Shown: one piece after another, positions 28,829 through 36,810 of the stretch
Layout of the letters: each line of letters opens with the position of its first letter
Position numbering within the stretch: position 1 is the stretch's first letter
DNA from: Pseudomonas spelaei
GTDB taxonomy: Bacteria > Pseudomonadota > Gammaproteobacteria > Pseudomonadales > Pseudomonadaceae
DNA: 64,000 nt
NCBI RefSeq assembly: GCF_009724245.1
Contig: NZ_WNNK01000003.1
Span: forward strand, 124,001 to 188,000
Direction of reading: 5' to 3'
Notes under the pieces: model-generated
Seen by the model: only the letters and a program-made list of their open reading frames with translations
Told to the model about the DNA's origin: nothing
The model's database searches: none
Made by a program: the position numbers and the translations under genes

Positions 28829-31800
28829 TTAAAAGCCGAAATTACGACCGATCATGGGGACGTTGAGCGCGCTCCCGTAAACGTTATTGAGGTACTGCCG
28901 ACCAAAGTTTACGCCGATCAAGCCTCCGTACGTCTGGTTGTAGGCCGGGGAAAAGTCGATCTTGCCGCTCGCCGATGACAGAAGGACAGAGCCAGCGTTC
29001 ATCCCGATCAGGCCGCCGAGGGTGGCACCGTAGCCACCCTTCACGGTCACTGAGGCCGAAGAAGTGCTGATCTGGCCGGCATTCATGCCAACCAGACCAC
29101 CGACCCGACTAGTTTGTCCACCGCTGACGCTGCCTTTGGTACGGGACGTATCAACCCGCCCACTGGCCAGGTTGCCTACCAGTGCGCCAACCCGCGCATC
29201 CTGGCCACCGACTGCACTGCCAGAGGTGATGGCATTGGTAATGGCTGCCTTTTGACTGTAACCGACCAGACCACCGACATTGGCATTGTTGCCGCCGATC
29301 ACGGTATTGCTCGTCGTAGCGTTGGCGATGGCGCCACCCTCATTGTTACCCACCAGCCCGCCGACATCACGGCTCATCATGTCGCTGACGTTGCCGCTTG
29401 CCGAAACATTGGCGAGGGCATTGTTCAGGTTTTTCCCGATCAGGCCGCCGATGGCCTTCGTGGCGTTGCCAGTCACCTGGCCACTGGCCGAGGAGTTGGC
29501 AACCGAACCTTGCTGGTTAAAGCCGACCAGGCCGCCAACCACGCCGTTGCGCCCGCCCGAAACGCGGGTGGACGAGTTGCTGTTGGTAATACTGCCGTTG
29601 TTGCGGTTATGGCCAACCAGTCCCCCGATGTTCAAATTGTCGCCCGTCAGATTGATGGAGCCTTGGCTGCTTGAGTTGGTGACACGTCCACCATCGTTCA
29701 AGCCGAGGAGGCCACCTGCGCCGTAATTCGTTGAGTCGCTCGACATTTGCCCGGAGACGATTGTGTCGGCTTGGCTGTTGCTGATCCGTCCTACGCCATT
29801 GGTCGATGTGATGTTCTCACCGACCAAGCCACCCAAGGCATAGGTATAACGATCACCGCTCACCTTGCCGCTGACGCTGGAATTTTCAATGTTACCGCCA
29901 AGGTTGATAGACACCAGGCCACCCAGGGTATTGAGGTGGGAGGTGCCGGTGATGTTGACGTCTTTGGCTTTGACGTTACGCACGGAACCGAGATTGATCC
30001 CGACGAGCGAGGCAACCTGAGTGTTGTAGTGGGTCGACGAACCGCCGTTGGCCGAGATGCGCTCAAGGTTCAGGTTACTGATCTGTCCCCAGTTTGCACC
30101 AAACAAACCGACATAGGCGGAGGTGCCATAGATGGAAAGGTCGCTGATGGTGTTACCCAGGCCATCCAGAACGCCAGTGAAGGTTTTGCCATCGCCGATG
30201 CTCTTGAAACGCCCGGTCCCGCCAATAGCGTTACCCAGTACGTAATGGCCCGTCATGTCGTTTTCGATCTTGCGCAGTTGGTCCAGGTTCTGGACCACGT
30301 CATAGGCTTGACCATTGGCTCGGAACGCAGCACCACTGCCCGACAGTGTCACCGCCTTGCCGTCCTTGAGGGCATAACCGTTCTTGCCGGCGTTGAGCTC
30401 CAGGCTGGCGCCGGCCCCGCTCAATACGACATGGTCATTGAGTTGAATGCTGCCTTGCTTGGCGTTCAGTTGCACGCGAGCGTTGGAACCTCTGGCGTTC
30501 AGGGCGCCGTTCACCTGTATATTGCCGCGCTCGGCCGTCAGGCCCAACCTGTTGGAGCTGCTCCAGGACACCGGAGCACCCAGCGTCATATCGCCGTGAT
30601 TGCTGACCAGTTCTATATTGGTATTGGCCAGGTTTTTCGACAGGGTATCGGCGTGCAGGGTGGGCGTGCTGTTGCCTGTCGAGACATTGCCACCATTGCT
30701 GCTATTGATGCCGCCACCGATGCTTACGCTGCGGCCAGCAACCTGTGTTGATCCCATCCAGTTGCCATTGATGTTGCCGATTTGCTGGCCAATGATATTT
30801 CCACCCGACCAGTTGCTGCCGATACCGTTGTTATTACCGATCTGGCTACCAATGATGCTGCCGGTCCCGGACAGATTGATGTTGTTGCCGCTGCCATTGC
30901 CAATCTGGCTGTTGGTAATGTTGCCAGCGCCGGAAGCGCTTATGTTGTTGCCGTTCCCGTTCCCGTTCCCGATCTGACTATTGGTTACGCTACCGGAGCC
31001 TGCCAGGCTGATGGTGTTGTTATCACTGTTGCCGATCACGTTATTGACGATGTTCCCGGCGCCAATAATGTTGTTATTGCCAACGGGATTTTTGCCAAGG
31101 GTGTCGGTGTCCGCCACGACTACTTCGTTCGAGCGAATTTTCCAGGTCCCGGTGGCACCTCTGTTGGCCCGGGTGTCGACCTGTGCGGCCAACTGCACCT
31201 CGACCTTGGCGCCACGGTTCTCCACTATGCCGCCGTTACCCTGACCATTCAGGGCGCTGGCATCCTGTCTGCCCGCGACCTGAACGGTACCGCTGTCGCC
31301 ACCATCGAGCATGATCTTGCCGGCCTTGTTCTGCAGGGTCCTGGCTTCGATGACGCCCAGGTTGCTGACTACGGTCTTGAGCAGACCGTTAGCGCTCTTG
31401 GCTGTCATCAATACCTGACCGCCGTCAGCCTTGAGCACGCCGCCGTTGTGTACCAGTGCATCTACTGCACCACTGTTCACCTGCAGGTTGAGCAAGCCGT
31501 TACCGTCGAAGTTGACGCTGAAGTCCTTGCCTGCGCCCAGTGCCACGCTACCCATCTGCGCTCGGATCACACCACTGTTACTGACCTGCGCGCCGAGCAA
31601 CGCAACACTACCGCCTTCTCTGGTAACGAGGAGGCCGGCGTTGCTGACACCTGCACTGGAGCTGCCGGCGAAGCGGTAGTTACCATCGAGGAAGTCTTTG
31701 TCGGCGATGTTCTGGCTGGAGGCTACCAGACCTCCGACGTTGACCTGGGCAGACTTGCCGAACACCACGCCGTTGGGGTTGACCAGGAACACCTTGCCAT

Positions 31801-32188
31801 TGGCGTCAATGCGGCCCTGGATGTCACTGCCGTGGGTACCGATCACGCGGTTGAGGGCGATGGAGTCCTGGCCCGGCTGGTGGAAGCTGACGCGTTCGTC
31901 GCCGCTGACGCTGAACTCGTTCCAGTTGGTGATCAGTTTGCCGCTCTGCTGATCGATGTTCATATGTTTGCCATCGGCAGAGGTGTGCAGGCTGGCATTA
32001 CCCGCGACCACCGTTGCACCGTTGGGCAAGGCGAAGGCGGGCGCCTGGCACAGCAGTCCCAGCAGTGATACGCCAGTGGCGACCACGGCCTTGCTGCGTC
32101 CCCCCTTGCCGCGCCGTCGGGCCCACTCGCTGGCAACATTCCAGCAGCCCAGGGCTTGGTTCCAGACCAGTGCATAGCTCTTGTTCAT
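28829..32188 (-). CDS. TpsA exoprotein 1, HMW-like adhesin with GLUG repeats
   Basis: 1119 residues. An extended signal peptide of the type V class begins the protein (MNKSYALVWN, GCWNVASE), followed by the TPS secretion domain (about 55-330) with the conserved NPNGVVFG. Residues 369-479 form an Asn/Gly-rich stretch of about five repeats of 20-23 residues built on SQIGN. From about 690 to the end are about 14 GLUG repeats (GGLVGxN type) expected to form a beta-helix. It lies 53 bp downstream of the TpsB gene on the same strand. It is paralogous to the TpsA2 protein at 40417, which lacks the Asn-rich insert. Confidence 0.93.
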   Translation of the reverse strand: MNKSYALVWNQALGCWNVASEWARRRGKGGRSKAVVATGVSLLGLLCQAPAFALPNGATVVAGNASLHTSADGKHMNIDQQSGKLITNWNEFSVSGDERVSFHQPGQDSIALNRVIGTHGSDIQGRIDANGKVFLVNPNGVVFGKSAQVNVGGLVASSQNIADKDFLDGNYRFAGSSSAGVSNAGLLVTREGGSVALLGAQVSNSGVIRAQMGSVALGAGKDFSVNFDGNGLLNLQVNSGAVDALVHNGGVLKADGGQVLMTAKSANGLLKTVVSNLGVIEARTLQNKAGKIMLDGGDSGTVQVAGRQDASALNGQGNGGIVENRGAKVEVQLAAQVDTRANRGATGTWKIRSNEVVVADTDTLGKNPVGNNNIIGAGNIVNNVIGNSDNNTISLAGSGSVTNSQIGNGNGNGNNISASGAGNITNSQIGNGSGNNINLSGTGSIIGSQIGNNNGIGSNWSGGNIIGQQIGNINGNWMGSTQVAGRSVSIGGGINSSNGGNVSTGNSTPTLHADTLSKNLANTNIELVSNHGDMTLGAPVSWSSSNRLGLTAERGNIQVNGALNARGSNARVQLNAKQGSIQLNDHVVLSGAGASLELNAGKNGYALKDGKAVTLSGSGAAFRANGQAYDVVQNLDQLRKIENDMTGHYVLGNAIGGTGRFKSIGDGKTFTGVLDGLGNTISDLSIYGTSAYVGLFGANWGQISNLNLERISANGGSSTHYNTQVASLVGINLGSVRNVKAKDVNITGTSHLNTLGGLVSINLGGNIENSSVSGKVSGDRYTYALGGLVGENITSTNGVGRISNSQADTIVSGQMSSDSTNYGAGGLLGLNDGGRVTNSSSQGSINLTGDNLNIGGLVGHNRNNGSITNSNSSTRVSGGRNGVVGGLVGFNQQGSVANSSASGQVTGNATKAIGGLIGKNLNNALANVSASGNVSDMMSRDVGGLVGNNEGGAIANATTSNTVIGGNNANVGGLVGYSQKAAITNAITSGSAVGGQDARVGALVGNLASGRVDTSRTKGSVSGGQTSRVGGLVGMNAGQISTSSASVTVKGGYGATLGGLIGMNAGSVLLSSASGKIDFSPAYNQTYGGLIGVNFGRQYLNNVYGSALNVPMIGRNFGF
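30752..31083 (-). repeat. Asn/Gly-rich tandem repeat inside TpsA1
   Basis: Encodes about five units (residues 369-479), each with the frame G-(S/N)-(I/V)-x-x-x-(Q/V)-I-G-N followed by Asn, Gly and Ser. Examples are GNITNSQIGN, GSIIGSQIGN and GNIIGQQIGN. Unit length is 20-23 residues (about 60-69 bp). It lies between the TPS domain and the GLUG region and is missing in TpsA2. Confidence 0.75.
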
Positions 32189-32211
32189 GGTAAATCCTCT
32201 CGTATGGAAAC

Positions 32212-32230
32212 TCTGCTGATCCCCAGCAGA
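32212..32230 (-). promoter_or_regulatory. Hairpin just upstream of tpsA1 start
   Basis: On the minus strand TCTGCTG pairs with CAGCAGA around a 5-nt loop, about 24 bp before the ATG and ahead of the GAGAGGA ribosome site. It lies in the tpsB-tpsA1 junction. A hairpin with a similar TCTGC stem precedes tpsA2. Confidence 0.4.
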
Positions 32231-32241
32231 ATGGGTAATGC

Positions 32242-33915
32242 TCAGAAGTACTGAGTGGCCTGGAGCCAGAGCCGTGGGTTGCGTTCAGGCTCGATGTTCT
32301 TCTCGGCCTTCCCCATGGGCCAGGCGGCGGTGAGGCTGACTTGCTGGGTGCTGGTGAACCAGGTGGCGCCAGTACCGGAGCCGGACATGTGGTTGTGATT
32401 GGCCTCCCGGGTCCAGGGCTGCTTGTTGAATGTCACCGCCCCCTGGTCGACAAAGGTGCTCAGTTGCCAGTTGGGCGTCAGGCTGTAGCGCAACTCCAGG
32501 CTGGCCTGCCAGCCTTCGTCACCACTGCCGCTGGTGCTGCTGGCCGGATAGGCGCGTACGCCATACGGGCCGCCCAGAGTGAATTTTTCCGCGCTGTCCA
32601 GGTTGCCCGAAGCCCATTGCGCGTTGAGTTGGGCGAAGAGCTGGAAGCGGTCGGTCAGCCTTTGCAGGCGCACGGCATTGAGGTTCACCTTGTCGAAGTC
32701 ACCAGCCTTGCCGGCGCTGTAGCGGTCCTGACGACGATCCTCCGGGTCACCGATACTCAGACGCCCATGCCCGTAGGTCAGTGCAAAGCCGTTCTGTCCG
32801 CCGCCGAGCAAACGGTCCTGGCTGTTGCCATTGACGCCAATCGTCCACAGCTCGATATCCTTTTGGCCACGTATCTCGAAAAGATCGAAGTCATCGCGTA
32901 ACTGTTTGGCCTCGTACTGCAACTGTGCAGACAAGCCGAAGGTTCGGCCACGCAGCAGCGGTTGTGAGACAAACAGGCTCTGGACCCCCGCGCGACCATG
33001 AAGGCCAAGATCCGTGTCCCCCGGATTTTTGATCACGTGGTAGTAGGCCTCGGAGTTGGCCACGCCGATCTGGGTGGACCAGGGCCCGACGGGCAGTTGA
33101 TAGGCCACGCGGTAATAGCGTTCGCGCCAGTCGCCGCTCTGCAGACGCAGGTTCAGTCGGTCACCCAGGCCCAGTGGGCTGTTGACGTTGATATTCCCGC
33201 CGAGGCGGTATTCGCCGGTGGAATAATCGCCATAGTTGTTGGCATCCAGGCTGCCAGAGACCAACGCAGTGGACTGTGCTTCGACCAGCAGGTCGGTTGT
33301 CCCGCCCTTCGTGCCGGGACGCAGGGTGCCCTTGGCCTGAACACCCGGGATGTCGCTGAGCATTTGCAGGCTGCGTTCCAACTCCTGCCCCTGTACCGCG
33401 GCGCCGCTTTCCAGTTTGGCCAGCGGTTGGCGCAGCACCTGGTCCCGAGTGCGCGAGTGGTTCTGTAGTTCGATCTGTCCGTAGCGGCCTTCAATCACCT
33501 TGATAAGAACTTGGCCGTCGTCGATTTCCTGGCGTGGCAGGTAGGCGCGTGCCAGCACGTATCCGGATTCCTGATAGAACTCACTGATACGGTCAGCGGC
33601 ATCGTTCAGCTCGGCGAGGTTCAGTTCGCGTCCTTTCAGATCGTCAAGCATCGCCAGAAGTTGTTGTGAGTCGAACAGCTGGTTACCGTCGATACGAAAG
33701 CCGTTGACCCTGATCCGTGGGCCTTGTTCAGCCGCTGCGCTTGCCGGGTTTTGCCGGGCCTTGGGCGTTTTTGGCTTCAGCTCTGCTGGCGCCGGCAAGC
33801 TTGGCCGTTCGCTTTCGATGTCACGTATGATTTGCCCGGCGTTGGGTAGTTGGGCCCAAGCCATAGGAGAAGACAAACACAGCACCACCCCTATACTAGA
33901 TATATGAGCTCTCAT
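32242..33915 (-). CDS. TpsB outer-membrane transporter (FhaC/HMW1B family)
   Basis: 557 residues. A signal peptide (SIGVVLCLSSPMAWA) and Pro/Lys-rich linker precede POTRA 1 (about 65-145, RIRVNGFRIDGNQLF) and POTRA 2 (about 146-215). A 16-strand barrel follows, containing the loop-6 motif GVRAYP in place of the common VRGY. The C-terminal residue is Phe, as in many outer-membrane barrels. It exports TpsA proteins across the outer membrane. It precedes tpsA1 on the same strand. No second tpsB is seen in the window, so it may also serve TpsA2. Confidence 0.94.
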   Translation of the reverse strand: MRAHISSIGVVLCLSSPMAWAQLPNAGQIIRDIESERPSLPAPAELKPKTPKARQNPASAAAEQGPRIRVNGFRIDGNQLFDSQQLLAMLDDLKGRELNLAELNDAADRISEFYQESGYVLARAYLPRQEIDDGQVLIKVIEGRYGQIELQNHSRTRDQVLRQPLAKLESGAAVQGQELERSLQMLSDIPGVQAKGTLRPGTKGGTTDLLVEAQSTALVSGSLDANNYGDYSTGEYRLGGNINVNSPLGLGDRLNLRLQSGDWRERYYRVAYQLPVGPWSTQIGVANSEAYYHVIKNPGDTDLGLHGRAGVQSLFVSQPLLRGRTFGLSAQLQYEAKQLRDDFDLFEIRGQKDIELWTIGVNGNSQDRLLGGGQNGFALTYGHGRLSIGDPEDRRQDRYSAGKAGDFDKVNLNAVRLQRLTDRFQLFAQLNAQWASGNLDSAEKFTLGGPYGVRAYPASSTSGSGDEGWQASLELRYSLTPNWQLSTFVDQGAVTFNKQPWTREANHNHMSGSGTGATWFTSTQQVSLTAAWPMGKAEKNIEPERNPRLWLQATQYF

Positions 33916-34385
33916 AAAAACCGTCAGATCCTATTGCAGAGAAGATGACCATCGACACGACCAAACATTTACCCAGTTGCAGACTTATTATCCACATGGT
34001 TTGCATAGGCTTATAAAAGCTCAGGCAGTGAACAGGGGATCTAAAAGTTGTCGCCCGGTAAGTTAATAGGCCTTGCTGTCAATGCGGGGCAGTAGCTGTG
34101 CTACAACTTATCAAGCTAGACGCTACAATAAAAAAAACAAAAAAACCGTGTAATAAAGACAAAGCCGGAGGTTCTTATGGGGGGCATAGAAAAATCCTAC
34201 ATGAGGATGGAAATATCGTTGAGTGCTTGGAGGGTAATGCCTCAACGAGTCCGGGCCTTATTACGTTGTCCGGATTGTGTTCACGATGCTGTGAACTGTC
34301 AGGGCGCTAGTACACTCTTGCTCGGCCCCGTATGTCAGTTCGGCGGCCTTACTACCAGACGCCCTGGCATTACGGGGCATGCAAC
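33916..34385. other. AT-rich intergenic region with one weak small ORF
   Basis: 470 bp between tpsB and a response regulator gene, both on the minus strand. It includes the tpsB promoter and a poly-A stretch near 34127-34147. A plus-strand frame at 34177-34389 (70 residues) follows a strong GGAGG ribosome site 7 nt from its ATG. Its product has no recognisable family, is Cys- and Arg-rich, and the frame overlaps the 3' end of the regulator gene by a few bases. I list it as doubtful. Confidence 0.4.
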
Positions 34386-35009
34386 CTAGAGGGCGTTCCC
34401 CCGTCCGGCCACCTCAACCAGCTCCAAGAGATTTGTTGCATTGAATTTTCTCAATAGCCTTGACTTATGGGTGCTGACGGTCTTGTGACTGATAAACAGG
34501 GTGGTAGCGATATCCCGGTTTTTTCTGCCTTTCAGCAACAGCCGTAAAATGGTGATTTCGCGGTTTGTCAGGGGAGAGGAGGGTGTGTTTTTCGTGTGCC
34601 CGCTATTTTCCTGTGGTGAATGAATGGTGCAGCTTGGGAAGTAGCGAAGGCCGAGTAACAAGGCCGTCACCGCATCAGTCACTTCGCTTAGCTCCCCACT
34701 CTTGGAAACGAACCCTGACGCGCCAGCCTTCAAGCAACGCGCCGCGAAATCGGCGGGGTCGCCGGCGGTCAATACCAATATTTTGGCGGTCAATTGATTT
34801 GACTTGAAGTGGGTCAGCACGGAGAGGCCATCCAATTTAGGGATGTCCAGATCAAGAATCACCACATCAGGTTTGTGTGTACGCACAAGTTGAATAGCGT
34901 CTACGCCGTTACCGGCTTCGGCCATTATGGTGTGCCCCTTGTTTTCCAGCAGGCTTCGGACTGCAACTCGAATCAAAGGGTGATCATCTACTATGACAAC
35001 AGTACCCAT
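34386..35009 (-). CDS. RocA-like LuxR-type response regulator, orphan
   Basis: 207 residues. The receiver has the acidic pair (VIVDDHP), D53 (VILDLDIP), Thr in LVLTAGD and Lys in FVSKSG; a LuxR-type helix-turn-helix follows (LTNREITILRLL, ISHKTVSTHK). It is clearly paralogous to the regulator at 18898-19527, sharing the HPLIR start and the ISHKTVST recognition helix. No kinase gene is adjacent. It is divergent from the cupB-type operon. P. aeruginosa has a regulator gene beside cupB too, which suggests local control. The kinases in the window are candidate donors. Confidence 0.9.
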   Translation of the reverse strand: MGTVVIVDDHPLIRVAVRSLLENKGHTIMAEAGNGVDAIQLVRTHKPDVVILDLDIPKLDGLSVLTHFKSNQLTAKILVLTAGDPADFAARCLKAGASGFVSKSGELSEVTDAVTALLLGLRYFPSCTIHSPQENSGHTKNTPSSPLTNREITILRLLLKGRKNRDIATTLFISHKTVSTHKSRLLRKFNATNLLELVEVAGRGNAL

Positions 35010-35400
35010 GCGTAAAATTCCTTTTAAATTGCGCGTGTAATGGTTGTCATGAATTTGCCATATTTTTTTATGTTGTCGTTGATAACTATAAAAACCAGAC
35101 TTGTCTTGCTTTGTGGTGGATTTTTCTCGTGGTGCTCGTGGTTGTTTTTATGTTTATCAAGCCTCTGGGGGGCAAGGTGAAAATTCAGACCTATCTGATC
35201 CGGGTCTCAGTTCCGTCTTAAAGAATGCTAGTGGCATTGCAGGTACTATTTGGTCTCTCTTCTGACGGCATTACTTATGAGTGTCTAAACGCAGGGAGAT
35301 ACTTATCTTTGTTGTTGCGTCTGATGCGAGACGGAGTTTGGTAATGAATAACTCGACCAAACTTCGTAGTTCGTTCGGAAAACTTGAAAAAGGAAGTCAA
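35010..35400. promoter_or_regulatory. Divergent region upstream of the cupB-like operon
   Basis: 391 bp, AT-rich, between the orphan regulator and the major pilin gene. It includes T-rich tracts near 35060-35170 and GACCTATCTGAT at 35189-35200, which shares TATCTGAT with the TAGGATTTATCTGATGG motif but lacks the TAGGAT half. The pilin frame can be extended to 35281, but the ATG at 35401 has the ribosome site and signal peptide. Confidence 0.4.
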
Positions 35401-35961
35401 ATGAAACGAGTGATTTTAAAAACATTGGCCGCTTCAGGCTTGGCCATCGTTGCAGTGACACCCTGCTTGTCATTTGCCACCGATGGCGTGATCAACTTCT
35501 CCGGGAGCATTACCGACGTTACCTGTGACATCAATGGCAAGGCGCCAGGTGAAGGTAACATCACCAATGTCGACCTGGGACGAACCACGCCGGCCACCTT
35601 TGTCAGCGTTGGGACGGCCTCCACTTTCGTACCTTTCAAGCTGCAATTGTCCGGCTCGCAATGTACGAACAAGGCCAAGGTCGCTATCGATTTTGAGCAG
35701 ATCGGCAACATCGATCCTGTGACAGGTAACTTGAAGCTGATCGGCAGCGCTCCGGCCCAAGGGGTACAAATCCAGATCTACAACGACACGAAAGACGGCA
35801 AGAAAATTCTGCTTGGGCAGGCCGAAACAGCTCCACAGGTGGCCACTATCGCAGGAAACACTGCGACCCTTTCTTATAAGGCGTCCTATGTTTCAACCGC
35901 CGCCGCGGTAACTGCGGGTTCGGGTATTTCGTACGTTCGCTACACGCTGTCGTACCAGTAA
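35401..35961 (+). CDS. cupB1: CupB1-like major fimbrial subunit
   Basis: 186 residues from the ATG at 35401, which follows AAGGAAG and starts a signal peptide ending near LSFA. The mature chain has the classical chaperone-usher pilin pattern: NFSGSITDVTCDIN near the start, a second Cys in SGSQCTNK for the intradomain disulfide, and a C-terminal beta-strand ending RYTLSYQ with the penultimate aromatic region. It is the first gene of a six-gene run in cupB order. It would be the filament shaft, taken up by periplasmic chaperones. The number of the Cup family is by gene order. Confidence 0.88.
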   Translation: MKRVILKTLAASGLAIVAVTPCLSFATDGVINFSGSITDVTCDINGKAPGEGNITNVDLGRTTPATFVSVGTASTFVPFKLQLSGSQCTNKAKVAIDFEQIGNIDPVTGNLKLIGSAPAQGVQIQIYNDTKDGKKILLGQAETAPQVATIAGNTATLSYKASYVSTAAAVTAGSGISYVRYTLSYQ

Positions 35962-35987
35962 ACCCTATAGACACAAGGAGGTAGTCC

Positions 35988-36752
35988 ATGACGCCGATAG
36001 CGCGTGTTTTTTCTTCTCTCGCCGTCGGCGTTGTGTTTCTGAGTACCTTCAGCGCCGTGCAGGCGGCCATTGTCATTCAGGGCACCCGTGTGGTGTTTGC
36101 TGCTGATGCTCGTGAAGTAACAGTGCCAATCAATAACGCCAGCAGTGAGCCGGTACTGGTTCAAAGCTGGGTGGATGATGGGCGCGCCAATGTACCTCCT
36201 GAACAGATGAAGGTTCCATTCGTGGTCGCACCGGCGGTGGGTCGTGTCGAACCCAGTAGCGGGGCGGTACTCAGGATTGGACACACACAAGAGTCTCTTC
36301 CAAAGGATCGTGAGTCGTTGTTCTGGCTCAACGTATTGGAGATGCCACTTCGGCAGGAATCGGATGAAAACGTTTTGCAGTTCGCTTTCAGGACCCGCAT
36401 CAAGCTGTTCTTTCGCCCGCCACATTTGCCTGGCGATGTCGATTCGGCAGTGGACAAACTCACTTGGAAGTTACAGAGCCCTGAGCGCCTTAAACCCGGA
36501 ACAGCGGATGTTGGAGGATTTGCCGTGCGGGTCACTAACCCCACCGCTTATTACGTTTCCTTCGGTGATGTGAAGGCATCTTTCAAAGGCAAGCTCATGC
36601 CTTTGGGCACAAGAACTGTCGCTCCGTTCAGTTCAGAGATTTTCGTTTTACCTAAGGCTACTGCCAAGGAACTTCGCCAGGCCTCGGTTCAATACGAGGT
36701 GATTAACGACTACGGCGGTCGACGTACGCTGGAACAACCGTTGGTGGAATAA
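35988..36752 (+). CDS. cupB2: CupB2-like periplasmic fimbrial chaperone
   Basis: 254 residues with a signal peptide ending at AVQA and a strong AAGGAGG ribosome site. It has PapD-type features: VIQGTRVVF and VPINNASSEPVLVQSWVDDG in the first Ig domain, VEPSSGAVLRI with the FWLNVLEMP strand, and a second Ig domain with RVTNPTAYYVSF. It binds unfolded pilins in the periplasm by donor-strand complementation and delivers them to the usher. It follows the pilin gene by 26 bp. Confidence 0.93.
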   Translation: MTPIARVFSSLAVGVVFLSTFSAVQAAIVIQGTRVVFAADAREVTVPINNASSEPVLVQSWVDDGRANVPPEQMKVPFVVAPAVGRVEPSSGAVLRIGHTQESLPKDRESLFWLNVLEMPLRQESDENVLQFAFRTRIKLFFRPPHLPGDVDSAVDKLTWKLQSPERLKPGTADVGGFAVRVTNPTAYYVSFGDVKASFKGKLMPLGTRTVAPFSSEIFVLPKATAKELRQASVQYEVINDYGGRRTLEQPLVE

Positions 36753-36810
36753 CCACCCCCCGTTCAGTCTCTTACGTGGTGCCCTCGCAGCAGGGGCCAT
36801 CGGTGTTGTT

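Noticed and set aside
30782..32068. 428-residue plus-strand frame
   Set aside because: Antisense of the TpsA1 gene; composition reflects repeats.
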